A stretch of 64,000 nucleotides of DNA from positions 15,934,001 through 15,998,000 of the forward strand of contig CM075103.1 of NCBI GenBank assembly GCA_037576195.1, read 5' to 3'. The notes beneath the pieces are model-generated. The model worked only from the letters and a program-made list of their open reading frames with translations, made no database searches and was not told the origin of the DNA. Position numbers and translations under genes: made by a program. This stretch comes from Phytoseiulus persimilis. Its lineage: Eukaryota > Arthropoda > Arachnida > Mesostigmata > Phytoseiidae. Below, one piece after another: positions 12,701-24,754 of this stretch; the first letter of the stretch is position 1, and the number at the start of each line of letters is the position of its first letter.

Positions 12701-15700
12701 TCACTAGTTTCGTCTGTAGATTGGGCTGAAGTTCGAGTCGGTGGATGGGGAACACCACCAGGATCGGGAGCACCTGGAAGAATTCTCTTCGAAGTCAGTG
12801 CGGCCCGCGAGAAGCAGAACCACTCGAATCCCCATGGTTCTCGATCCCTGCCTCGGGAACCCTCACGGAGATCCCTCTCAGTTCGTGACGATCACGACCT
12901 GTACGTTTCCCCCCCCCCCCTCCCCCTTCCTCCACCTCGGAGAAAACAAACGTCCCTCGCGAGTATGAGTTCAGTTTCTACCTTTTGTTGAAATTCACTG
13001 AATGTCGGGGCCGCCCGCGGGGCGCCCTGGTTGTCCTGCTTGAAGTCGATGACCTCGGAGCCGGAGAGCTCTTTGAATCGGGTTTGGTCGGACACCATCG
13101 TACACAGCGCCTGACAGTATCTGGGGGAATATCGGAGAACGCATGCGTCAATAACCCGAGCGACCCACATCCGTGACCGCGCGATGAAGACAGATCTACT
13201 CACTTTCCGATGGATGCATGTCCGCCGAGCAGCATAAGATGCCTATCTTGAAGGAATCTGGACAACCGATCCGTCATCGACATGAACAGACGCCAGTTCG
13301 TTTCCGACTGGAAGGGGATAGACATTATCGAAGCGAAATCCAGGACTTCGACGAGGATTCCCACACGTGGATAATCGACGAAGGTATCGCTCGCGGGTCC
13401 TTAAATTCAACAGGTTGCCCTGGAATGTCTCAAGCGCCGATTCGACGAGAATCCGGACAATTATCCGGGACTCACATGTATGAAGGAAGCGACGGCCGGG
13501 GGAACGTTGCTGATGTTGACCACAACCACCTCCACGCCCTGCTGGTTGAGATGCTCGATGTACGAAACGCTCGATTGGGCGACGAAAACGAAGGGCGCAC
13601 ACCTGTAGATGGTCATGAGTGGAGTCCCTTCGGGTAATTTCAGTCCTTCGGCGATATTTCCGACCACCATCGGCGCACAACTGCCAGTCCGCGAGAACTT
13701 CGACGGAGTCAGGCTTGAATATACACAATGAGAAAATCCTACTCTAGAACAGAAGCAGTTTCTCTCTCACTTGACCGTGAATCCTTCGTCGCCATCCTTG
13801 AGGACTTCAATACACAGTTGACTCCTCGAGTTTATTCGGAATGATAAAAGTAACTCCATGATCAGCTGCCGGCTCCTGACCGCGACAGTTGTGTCCAAAG
13901 GGGACGCGCCCTCGCCAGAAGGGGGGCAGTACTGTGAATGTGAAAAGTGCCAGGTCAACGCCGGTTTCCGGGCTCGAACCCTAGGTCGAGGAGAGCGAGT
14001 TGACACCTCTCGGAACCGGGACTCGCAGAACGAAGTGAGACCGATGGGGAAATCCATCAAGCTCCGATCCTCGAACGTCAACGGTCGAGGCCATAATTGG
14101 TTGAAACGACGCAATCGGAGTCAGATTCAATAGTTCACACCAACCTGGCGGTTGATCCAGGTGACGAGTCGTTCGACGATTCTCTGAAGCGTGTGAGGCG
14201 TCGATGAATTCAGTTCCTTGAGGAAAATATCCACGAGACACTCGATCGCGATAGCTGACAGCTGCACTTGTGGTTGGTTCAGAACCTGCGAAAGCAAAGA
14301 TCCAGAAGTTCCCCGAGCTCATCGACGAGTGGAAGACTAGTCGTCAACATCGATGGCACCGGCGGGTCAGACTCACCGCCTCCAGGATATCCACGCAAGC
14401 CTCTTTGGTCTTCTTCCCCGGGCTCGGGAGTTTCAAGCAAAGAGTAGAGATCGTGCAGACAGCTTGCTTGCCGACGATGTGGTCGCGCTCTTCCGCAATT
14501 TTTCCTGTGAGGAAACGCTCCTTCGCAGAACTCGCCGACTTGCACCGTCGGATAGGCTGTTCGATCGATCACTCCAAGAGCTTGAAGATGAATTCCCAGG
14601 TCCGCCATTGGAACAGCTCACGGCACTCACCCAAGTAGGGAACGATGATGTGTTCACAGATGTCCTCGTCGTAAAATGTCCCGAAAGATGTGATTACATC
14701 ATTGAGAACTGCAAGAGCCTTCAAGCGCAGCGTTTGCGGTCCATTGATGTAGAATGTTTCCATCAGAGCGGCAAGGCGCGCGAGCCAATCAGCCGGATGG
14801 CGCTTCACGTTAGACGCTCGAAACTCCAAAACACGGGTCAGGGAAACTTCCTGGAATGGGGGTCGGTTCCGAGTGAGCCTCCAGACAACGACTGCGATAG
14901 CCTCAATACGGCGAGCAGTCCGATCCGCTGGGAGAATCCAAGGAGTTCTTGGTGGGGCCATCGTGCGGCTCCCCGCGAAACCCTCGGGGAGACACAGTAC
15001 TACTCCGAGTGTATACCGTACCGATCTCTGATGATGAGGCGATTTCTCCACGAGCTCGAAGAGTCGCTCTCTATCGGTGCCACAGATTACGCCCTTGTCG
15101 GCGAGGTTTTCCAGGAGAAGGTACAATTCAGTTATGAGCGTGACACAGGTCTCGTTGTCTCCTGGTTTGTTTCCGTACTGGCTGTCAGATAACTTCGGTA
15201 GAACCTGCCAGACACGAAGAGCAGTCAGCGGGAGCGTAGCTCTTTTCGGCTCGAAAACATAGTCGAGAAGGGAGCAACCGGCTCCTCGCCTCGACGCGAA
15301 AACACCGACCTCAATCAATCCATGAGCGACGTCGAGCAGCAAGGCCCAGTCAAAAACGGAGTCGTATACTCTGCTGTCTGAACCCGCTTCTCCCGTTGGT
15401 GTCAGAAGAGAGCACAGCGTGCGGCTGACTTCGGCTGCGATCACCGCCTTTCCGCTCGATAGCGCCTTTGGAATGTTATCTTCGTTGGTTTCGTGGCGAA
15501 AGAAATGATATCGCATCCTTTCCAACCGTTCTCACGCACTGTTTGCGCCAGAGGCTCATCTTTGTGACCTTGAGACAGACCTTTTTGAGAGCGATCAGAT
15601 TGGCCGTGTGACCGCAGGTCACAACTTCGTGGTGAGCGGGATTCATGGCAAAACCCAAAAATATCACGGCTCCCCGAGGGAGGTTGGCATCTTTGAATCT

Positions 15701-17323
15701 GAGATCGGAATGTGAGAGTTTATTGAATGTTCACAGGGGGGGCATCAGACGATCTCACGCCGGCTCCTCCCTCTGATCACGAGGAGTGAGATTCCGAGCA
15801 CGAGATACGGAGCTTCCGAAGGAAATCACAAAACAGAAGCCCGGCAAACTCATCGCTGGCTCACCGTTCGGGTTCCTCGAGGATTTCACACATTTTTGCT
15901 ACAGCCGCTCTGCCGAGGTGTGTCACGAGTAGCTTGGTCATCAATTGGAAAGACGCTTTCTGCAATCTGCATTTCCGAATTCGATATTTAGGTTTTCCCT
16001 CCCGAATCGAATGAGACTCCGGGTTCCTCGAACTCCGCCATTGGCGAGAGCAACGCTTGATTCGTGGTTGATCACAGCGAGGTACTTCCGGAATGGAAAA
16101 TATGAGAAGTGGGAGAAAGACTCACGGAACAACGAGGACAGTCCGACACACAGTCGGCACCATATAATCGAGGACTTCAGTCCGGAGTAGAGAATAGCTC
16201 ACGAGGCAGTCCAGCAGTTCCAGGGCCAACTTGATGTTCTGCTCGGAAGCCGTGGCATAGCAGAGCATGCATGTCTCCCTGTGAGAGAAAAATGCCGTCG
16301 AAAACTCTCGAGGACGCTGGACAGCCGCATCGATCCCAAGATTTCGAGCCTGATGTGGAATAAAGTCTCGACGGAAGTTGAACTTATTACGCACTCGATG
16401 AGTTTGTGAATTATGTCCCTGTCGAGGAACGCCGAATTGTACTTGACCAGGTTTATGACGAGTTTCAGGTAACTTGGCGCGAACGTAGTCTGTAAAACTT
16501 CGTGCATCCATTTGGCGATGAATTTTGCTGTGAGAAAGCAGGTGGCTCACTTCTTAGTCTGGTCACAACCCATCGGAGGGCACAAAATTACGACGGAATT
16601 ATGACTCGGTGGGTTTCTCCGGGAATCGGGTTTTCTTGATTAATACCTTAGTTTCCTGATCTCCGTACAAAAAAAAAAGACTCCTCCAACCCCAGAACTC
16701 CTATTCCTTGCATACTCACGCGCTTCCCTCTCGAAGAGAGCGATACACTTGCCCTCCTTTGTCAACGCCTGCAATAACTTCAGCCGTCCACTGATATCCT
16801 GGAGAATGTGTGATTGATTACCCGCGGTCCGGCAAAGATGGTCGCACATTACTGTCAAACTGTCTGAGAGACAAGACAGCTAGTTGTCAACAAACCAATC
16901 ACCTTGTCTCTGTCCCTTGACTTCCACTCGACTAGACCGAAAAGATGAACTCTGGCGAGGCCCAGCTGCTCGAACTGGGTATTCGAGACCACACAATAGA
17001 AATCCAGAACCTCTTCGCGCACACTCAGGCTTTGCGCCGGCGATAGGAGATCATTGGTTAACGAATACAAAGTGCTCACTTGTTCCTGATGGGAGGGAAA
17101 AGGAAACTTGTTCAAATGTGGCCGTGGAGGATATGAGCCGTAGTGAACATAGAGTTCCACCCCAGCAGTCGCGCGGAACGAGCACGCCAAACGGCGATTT
17201 CGAACACGGAACCGCTGTTTCAAACGATCTACTCACAGCTTCGAACCGGAATTCATTCAGGTCGTCCTTTATTTCCCGTATCGTCTTGATTCGAAGTTGG
17301 AGATCGTTCTTCGACGATAATCC
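8395..17323 (-). CDS. TSC2: Tuberin (TSC2), GTPase-activating subunit of the TSC complex
   Basis: A many-exon gene read from right to left. Exon 17323-17237 matches the tuberin N-terminus (LQLRIKTIREI); 17085-16903, 16798-16720 and 16527 onward follow it, with the tuberin block FAPSYLKLVINLVKYN. The frame at 15525-14569 continues the HEAT-like N-terminal domain. The frames at 12773-12438 and 12425-12198 match the central tuberin domain (IALPYTNSVRFSRYVVALAH). A serine-rich linker carries RSRSGSLNERK near 11990, aligned with the Akt-phosphorylated site of human tuberin. WAEVTVRRPSG near 10740 and RDRAQTISVMTP near 10140 are further conserved blocks. Exons 9610-8395 form the RapGAP domain. Tuberin works with hamartin at lysosomes to turn off Rheb and so TORC1. 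The start codon is not resolved: the frame before 17323 closes, so at least one 5' exon lies further right. Several middle exon borders are uncertain. Confidence 0.93.
11766..11807. repeat. Short tandem duplication in a TSC2 intron
   Basis: An 18-bp unit (AAATCATACCGGAACCGG) occurs twice back to back. It lies after a donor-like GTGAGT on the minus strand that follows the codons FLKQYSQ, so it is most likely intronic. If read through, it would give a doubled FRYDFR. Confidence 0.6.
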
Positions 17324-19860
17324 CTGGAAGGTGGAGCAGATTCTGCGTGTCAGTGGGAAGGCTGACAAGATTGCTGAAGGGCTGCCTCACATCTGCTCAT
17401 AAAAGTGACGCTTTCTCCGGGTCATAGCGCGAGCGATAGGTAAGAGCTCTGAGAGCCGAGAAAGGTCTCAGTGGAGTGTCGAAGCCGAAACGATGATGTT
17501 TCAGGCCAGTTTCTCAGAACAGGCCGAAGTTGCTCAGGGCAGGCGTCGAATCGAGAGGAAACGCCATGGGTCCCAGATCAGATCAATTCCGCACTCAGCA
17601 TCATCGGTCATCAGGTTTTTCAGCTGAGGGCAGTTACAGAATGTGATGGAAAAACCGAGGCCGCTCCGAAACTCGCGGTTCTCACCGCTCTTCAATTTTT
17701 CAGCCATTTCAATATGGGAAACGTCTCCTGTCCAACAGCACAGGAATATAATGAAGAGTGACTTGGGTCTGAGACGAGAAGAGCAGAGTAGCCGCTCACA
17801 ACGTCGTCTCAAGCCATATGAAATACCTATCCACGCGACGCGATGCGCGAGACTCTCGAAAATTATATCGAGAGGAAGAAAACGCTCCGGACTCTGCCTC
17901 TGGTTTCCCGACTCCCAGCCCTCAGACGCTCTGGAGTAGTTTACGGGAAAACTGAGCCCCCGTGCTCGCTGGTTTTCGATCACGTACCTCGAAAACGGAT
18001 GGCTCGAACTGGAAAGCGGGTCGAGATTCGATGGAGCCACCCACATCCTTCGGTTTCCGGAAAACGTCGAAGAGCCCTTTTTTCGCTCTGGCAGCCATCC
18101 TCGCACGGCTCCACCGCTGGAGGCCTCCACCTTCACCTGCGCTGTAGTTCCAACGGGAAAGTGGATCCGTCTGACATCCGGCAGCGGTTTAACTCGCGAT
18201 CAAAGCTCCGCGAGATTTTTCCAGTTGGACTCGCAACTCGTTGCTCCTTTTCCAATCTGCGGAAGCCGCGAGCGACCGAGCGACCACAGGCCTAGGCTGG
18301 CCCCTCAGATGGCAGATGGTTCCCGTGGAACCGGCATCGAGTCTCCGCGCAACGCCTTCCAGCACCGGGTGGCTCGAAATCACGACGAGAAATGATTAGA
18401 GATGAATCTTGACTTCGGTGAGCGGAATCCTTCTGGTTTAGCCTACGAAGTGGCCCTCCTCTGATCAGTACAGCTGATGGGCCGCTTGTGTTTGCAAACA
18501 TAGCAGACGCTTCTCCACGAAAGCAGTTCGCTCGGTGCTACATCTCATATTCTCTCTTGCCTTGCCATTGGCTGGCGGTGCGATTGCACGATCGCCGACA
18601 CGACTGCTCGAATGCTACTCTGGCTCCGAGCTTCTCAAGGTCACCGTCAGTGATCGACGAGGCTTCGTCGAGCGAGCGCTGGCGCCTCCGGTGCGATTCT
18701 GAGACGGATCGCGTCCCTGGGTCTGGAGATCGAGTCCTAGAGCATAACCCTGGTCGTAAATGATTTCAAGGTCGTCAGTTCAGTATCCAGCAAGCCACGG
18801 AGATGAAGCTCCTCCCTCGTTTCGGAGGCCTCCGATCCCCTGGGGAGGTCGGAAAATTGCATACGGAATATGCTGCCTTCCGGAACAAGGCAGAGAAATC
18901 ACACACTTGAGCAGAATGTATAGAAATTGGCAGCGTCCGTTCTGGTCGAAATAGGCTGTAGATCAATGAAAGTTTCGAAGTTCATCGAGCCGTTGTCGCC
19001 CTCACTAGATTCCAGAAATGGAAGCGACTCCGGATGGAGGGCTCGAAGCGAGAATTACTTTGGGGAACCTCAAAAGAATCAACTCGTCTGATGGGTTTCG
19101 CGCGCAGCTGATCGCTTCTCTAGCCTCCCAGAGGAGGCAAGATGGGAGAGGAGGTTGAGAGCTCATGAAATCGTCTGCTCAAACGTAGACAGTGTGATCA
19201 TCTGGGAGGAGAGGCTCGCTCACTCTAAATATTGACCTCTCCTATCCTAATTGATGGAAAAAAGAATAATGTGAGTTCTTCGTACATCTGTTCTAAATCG
19301 TCCGAAGCATAGTTGGAAAAGATCTCGGGGACGCGGCCTTGAACCGGAAACCTGCCGCGGACTTATGATATCCAGCCACAACCGGATTGACAGCCGGTTC
19401 GAGTTCTCAAGTGACTCCCCGATTTTCAGAAGGAGGTCCTTCTAGACGGGACTTGGATCCGGGAAATGGATTGATTCCGATCGCTTGTAAGTCGTCGGAG
19501 CCATACTTTGCTTAGGTTCCATGCTGATTCGCAGCCGGTAATGCAGACCGTCGCGGTCTCGACATGTTAGATGGAAACCCACTCGCAGCGACTCTCGACT
19601 CCTCTGATGGATTATCAGGGATACAAACCCCTGTGTCTCGATGATTTCTCCCAGAGAGAAACTGGAAAGATATTGCTCCCGCGGAGGAGTTGGAGAACGG
19701 AGATTCGATATCAGCTGTTCTCCGTTATTTCGTGCGTCGCTTCAGTCTTCTCGTACCGTCACTGGGCTCGATCATTTTGTGAACGCTCCGACATTTTTTC
19801 AGGCTGTGAAGCATCTTCGTTTTGGGAAAGCAGGACAGGAGATCCCATATCGGAGTCAGG
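17324..19860. other. Divergent intergenic region between TSC2 and WDR24
   Basis: This stretch should hold the missing first exon(s) and promoter of TSC2 (minus strand) and the promoter of WDR24 (plus strand). A minus-strand ATG in good context (MAFPLDSTPALSN, near 17566) and another at about 17427 (MTRRKRHFYEQM) are followed by stops. Neither joins exon 17323 in phase through an obvious donor, so I do not choose between them. I see no TATA box, tRNA or repeat. Confidence 0.5.
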
Positions 19861-22800
19861 ATGCCTTTCTCAAGCTGCGCTCTCGACGGTCCTGCCAATG
19901 CTTTGTCGCTGAGTAAAGATTCTAACCTTTGTGCAGTTGCCGGCAGAACCGTTTTTAAGGTGTTCAACATCGATGAGCAGGATCGGATTTCGGAGAAGGT
20001 GAGCATGCGAGGTCGCGTGAAATGCACGCGGAGTATGGAATCTTCCGTGCTGCGATCCCCGTCAGAAGACAGCCCGGGTTGATATGGGATCATCTTCTTA
20101 TAGGTCAATCTCCGAGTGGGGAAAAACATAAATCTCAATTATTCCTGCTCCGATGTTGTGTGGAATCCAGAAACGGAGACTCTCCTCGCGACGGCCGCGA
20201 CAAACGGTGCCGTCGTAATTTGGGATCTCAACAAGACGACGAAATGCAAACAGGAGTTCGTGCTTCAAGACCATAAGCGAACTGTTAATCGAGTTGTTTT
20301 CCAAGATGTCAACTTATTGCTCTCGGGTTCTCAGGTAAGATGGTTGCTCCGTCCGTGTGATCTCACGGAGTGCTACGAAAAGAAATCCTTCTATCGCTAA
20401 TACAACGTATCTTCACCCCCTGTTCTCCAGGATGGCACTATGAAATGTTTCGACCTCCGGCGCAAAGAAGCCATCTGTACTTACGTCACCTCCGGAGAGA
20501 GCGTTCGCGACATCAAATTCTCGCCCCATGAGGTACTGAGCTCCGACTCATCAGTGAAGATCGAACTCTCGGTCCGGTCTAAAGCCCTGAGGGAACCACA
20601 ACATTTAACGTGACTCCATCCAGGTCAACGCCTTCGCGGCAGTCCAGGAAACCGGAACGGTCCAAATTTGGGATTGGAGGCGCAATGATCGTTGCATCAG
20701 ACAATTCACCGCTCATTCGGGACCTGTGTTCACATGTGATTGGCATCCTGTGGACAATTTGCTGGCGACGGGTGGAAGAGATAAAGCAATAAGGATTTGG
20801 AATATGCAGAGCGTACCGAGTCTCACGCATTCTTTCAGTGAGTACTTGTCATCGAGCCGGAACATCTTTCTGTAACGACCGCCGTCTCTCCAGATTCCTT
20901 TGAAAATTCGGTCAACTCCTGGCTCGAGACACTGGGCGATACGGTGGTCGATTCAGCTGTTGATCAATCGACTTATGAAAATGATGAAAAGAATCGCCGA
21001 ACATATGAAACATTCCTTCCTGCGTAACAATAAGCTTTCAAATTTGCGGCTGACTTGGACAATGAGTTACATCAGTCGAAAACTCACTGAGTAAACGAAT
21101 TGAAATGCTCGCAGGCACAATCGCTTCGGTGGCTCACATTCGATGGAGACCGAATCACCACAACCAGTTGGCGTCCACTTCTCAGGTGTGTCCTGCAATT
21201 TCCGGAGTTATCGAGTTTCTGGCCCTTCCCCGGACCTGCTAACAACTGCCTATTGAAAGCTAGAAGTCAGCCTCTCTCAATTCCTAGTTCGGCATCGATT
21301 TAATTTTTAGGTGTTGGAGCACAAAGTGAATATTTGGGACTTGCGTCGCGTACACTTTGCTGCGTACAACTTCGAGGAACACAAGGACGTTGTGACTGGA
21401 TGTGCCTTCCGAAGTCAAGGAGAAATACTCCTGAGTACTGGAAAGGACAGCATGTTGATACTGCGGTCGTTCGAGCACGCGATCCAACCTGCCACGAAAG
21501 CCAACCCGGTCGGTGGAAGCATCCGTCATTGGACGCTCAGACTCTCGATGTTTCAGTTCGGATATTTTTCTACGACGTTTGAACTGGCGACGAGCTCCTC
21601 CGAGGATGAACTTCATGATTGACTCCCGCGGCTTCCAGGTCGCTCACCGATTCAACGCAGAAGATAGTCTGGCCCTGGCTATGTGGGATAAACTCAAAAC
21701 AGGGAATACGAAAAGATCAACCTACAGCGTCAGCGGCAACGGCAGAAAGGGAGTGGCTCAGTCATCCACGGACGACGTACAAACCGCATGCCGCTCAGAG
21801 CTCACTGTTTTCAAGGATCTCGGCGTGGTGAGGTGTTCTTGCAGGTTTGGGGAGCGAAAATCTTGTTCGATCAGGATGTTATTCGATCAGGAGCTCATGT
21901 TATTTCCTGCTTTCAGGAGAACGATTATCACACTTCTTTCTTGCGTCTAGCTCGCTCCTACCGCCTGTTCGGAGCTCCCTTCCACGAGCTTTGTGAGCAC
22001 AACGCGAAGGTAACAGTCTCGGTTTTTTCTGGACTCCCGGGGAAGAATTCCGACGAGCTTGGAGAGTATTGATGTTTCGGACTGGCACGAGAAACAGGAA
22101 TCCGATGGAGCTATGCAGTCGAGTTGAGTGCCACATGCTACAAACTGTTACAGGTTGCAGCCGAGGCGGGCATGGTTCAAGTTTCCCAGACCTGGAAAAT
22201 TCTCAGAACGTTGTTCCCCGCGCAGGGCGAGCTCGACTTGATAAAGAACGACCCTGTCATGCAGAGGTCTTTCAATGACGAAAAAGGTATTTCTCGGAAG
22301 CTCACCCCCTTCCCGCTGCGCGTCCTGAAATGTAGGGCTCTTTCGCTGTAATTTCCGTCGATATCTCCGGAGAATTCATCGTTTTATCCATTCAGCGGTC
22401 TCGCAAGACGAGATGAGCCGACACAATTCCGTCACAAATTCAACGAGATCTCGACATCCCTCAATCAAAGACGAGGAAGACGCGAAATCGCTCCTGGCAG
22501 CCTCCAGGGACGGAGGGGAAAGCAGTAGTGGCTCAGAATCCGACGACGAGGAAGGCGACAAGGTGACCACCTCGCTATTTTCGGGAAACGCAGCATAGAT
22601 ACGGGATGCGTCAAGGAATTAATGTCATCAGGGCCGATGTGTTGTATTGTAGGACGATGACGGCTTCACCGATTCTGACGTTTACTCCGAAGATGAAGTC
22701 CAAGAAGCCCAAGAAATTCACAGCAGTTTCTACCCCCAACCGCGGAGCAAGGTTTGTGACCAACATTAATGCCAGCAATGATTGGAGCCGTGATTCGTGT

Positions 22801-24140
22801 CACGGAACTCATGGCTCTTGCTCGACCTGATCTTTCGGAGACACTCCTGGGTTTCACTCCTGTCAATTTTCGATTCCAGTTCTTGACAGTGATCTCGCTC
22901 CCTGTGCCGCCGACGAAGCTGGAAGTGGATCTCGGAATCATAGCCGCGATGCTGCGGCAATGCGTCGATCAGGGAGACGTTCAGAGCGCTGTGTCCATGG
23001 CACTGGTTCTCGGGCCCCGAATAAAAAGCGCCGTGCGAGCCGAGGAGCGCACAGTCTGGATCACGAGCTACCTCGGTAAAACCCAGTGCTCCGCTATCCT
23101 TTTCTCAATTTCTCTGATTCGTTTGATTCTGAAACGAACATCAAGTTCGGCATGGCAGCTCGGATCTCTCATCGAAGATTTCGGAGAACACGCGCGCAGC
23201 CCCGTCCGACGGGACCGCGGCTGCCAAGCCGTCAGTGGTCGATCGAGCAAGCGCGTCTGGGGAAAACTCCGTTTGAGTAATTCTCTGGCTGTGATGAGAT
23301 ATTGTCAGGTGATCGACTCGACCACCTTCTGATGATTGAGATCCGTTTGGGACTTCCAGAGCTCCTGAGTCATTTTGAGCTGTGGAACATTTCGAATCAA
23401 GTAATCGTCCTATCAGCCGACATCGATTGCATAGGAACCATGAATCAGCAATCAACACTGGTAAGACACCGAGCAGCCCTGACGCGACCTCCATGGGCTC
23501 TGCTGTCCAGGAGCGAGGAAACTCCCGAAGTTAGGGAGTCTTGAGCTAGGGACTGGGTTGCCTGGATCCAGTGAGAACCCAACTCAACGGATCATGTTTA
23601 CAGATCTACGCAGCCTGCGATCTTTGTGACCGATCTCTTCGCGGCGCCCCGTCCGCAGGATTCTGCTTACACTGCGCCCGTTTCGCATCCCGCTGTTCTA
23701 TTTGGTTCGTTGATCTTTCTCTCCGGCTTATGCGATATTAACACGTCGTTCCGGAATCGTTTACATCAGCAGACCATTTCGATCGGAAAACATCTTCGTT
23801 ATCGTATTCGAAAGCCCCACTTTCGTGAACTTCACCCCCAACTCGTTGTGGAATTCCGTTGCTCGATATCATGGCGTTAAATTGACGTCCAAAGATTCTT
23901 CCGGAACCAAGCGTCATGATTCGATACTAGGAAACGAATAATTGAGGCTCAACCATTATTTCCAGTGACGAGGTCATCAAAGGTCTCTACGTTTGGTGCC
24001 AGGGCTGCTCCCACGGAGGTCATATGGATCACCTGAGGGAGTGGTTTTCAGAACATGATCAGTGTCCGACCGGATGTGGTCATATTTGTGAGAAAATCAT
24101 CCGGGAAAGCATGCACGACTCGAGGAAAGCCGCATCATAG
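19861..24140 (+). CDS. WDR24: WDR24 homologue, WD40/RING subunit of GATOR2
   Basis: The start ATG at 19861 has A at -3 and opens [20 protein letters not shown], the WDR24 N-terminus. Exons read directly are 19861-19998, 20104-20334, 20431-20532, 20624-20837, 21115-21185, 21311 to about 21511, 21918-22009, 22154-22286, 22396-22562, 22653-22751, 22880-23075, 23309-23460, 23604-23704 and 23966-24140. The first part is a WD40 propeller ([40 protein letters not shown]). Next comes a helical region ([26 protein letters not shown]) with an acidic Ser-rich linker, then a zinc-binding C-terminus with [20 protein letters not shown] and CPTGCGH. WDR24 belongs to GATOR2 at the lysosome, which relieves GATOR1 inhibition when amino acids are present and so activates TORC1. 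About 400 bp between 21511 and 21918 could not be joined in frame: a small exon was missed, or the sequence carries an error there. Confidence 0.93.
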
Positions 24141-24335
24141 CAACCGAACATAGTTCAATCTTGATAAGAATCTATTCCTAATCGTCATTGGATTCCGAGT
24201 CCTCATCCGAACACGCTCACGACGTAATAATCGAATCTGATGGAGTTTCAATTTCGAAGCCAACGCTTTTCGAGTTCCTGTATTTTTGTACAAAATGACC
24301 TTGGAGAAGGCCGGTGAACCTCCTGACATTTGAGC

Positions 24336-24341
24336 AATAAA
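24336..24341 (+). terminator. Poly(A) signal of WDR24
   Basis: AATAAA lies about 195 bases after the WDR24 stop codon (24138-24140). It is the first canonical signal on this strand and sits before the next gene, which runs the other way. Confidence 0.6.
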
Positions 24342-24754
24342 AAGGAACATTTTCGAATGCTCCCGGGCGTTTCAGCGAGCGTTCTTGTCATCTCGCGGAA
24401 TTTTTTCTATTCGCAGCTTTGTGGGTTATGAAGTTTCGAGAACATCTCGACCTTCGAGAGGGAGCTCTCAGTTCGATTCGAGGCTGAGGGCGGCGATGTG
24501 TTCTGCCCGAGCGGGAAGTCGCTCAAATATGGAGGAATAAATATGCGGATTCGGTGACGGAGCTTCTTCGCTAACTAGGCTCTCCTGCCCGAACGGCGAT
24601 GATAACGCTGGGGAACGAGGCTCTCCGAACTCCGGCGTCTGCGTTCATGACCACTGAAACGGTGAGAAACGAAAAGGAACCTCGTCAACTCTGAACGGCT
24701 GGGGTAGTGAGCGGCCGCGCAACCGTGAAGACCGCTCGGATATCCGATCAATTC

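Noticed and set aside
13955..13985. B-box-like GGGTTCGAGCCC on the minus strand in TSC2
   Set aside because: No A box or acceptor stem was found around it, and it lies beside a TSC2 exon; chance or a decayed SINE head.
20895..21093. Open segment with an acceptor-like start between two WDR24 exons
   Set aside because: Exon 20624-20837 joins exon 21115-21185 directly in phase and matches WDR24 (HSF then [11 protein letters not shown]). The open segment ends in a stop and would break the propeller.
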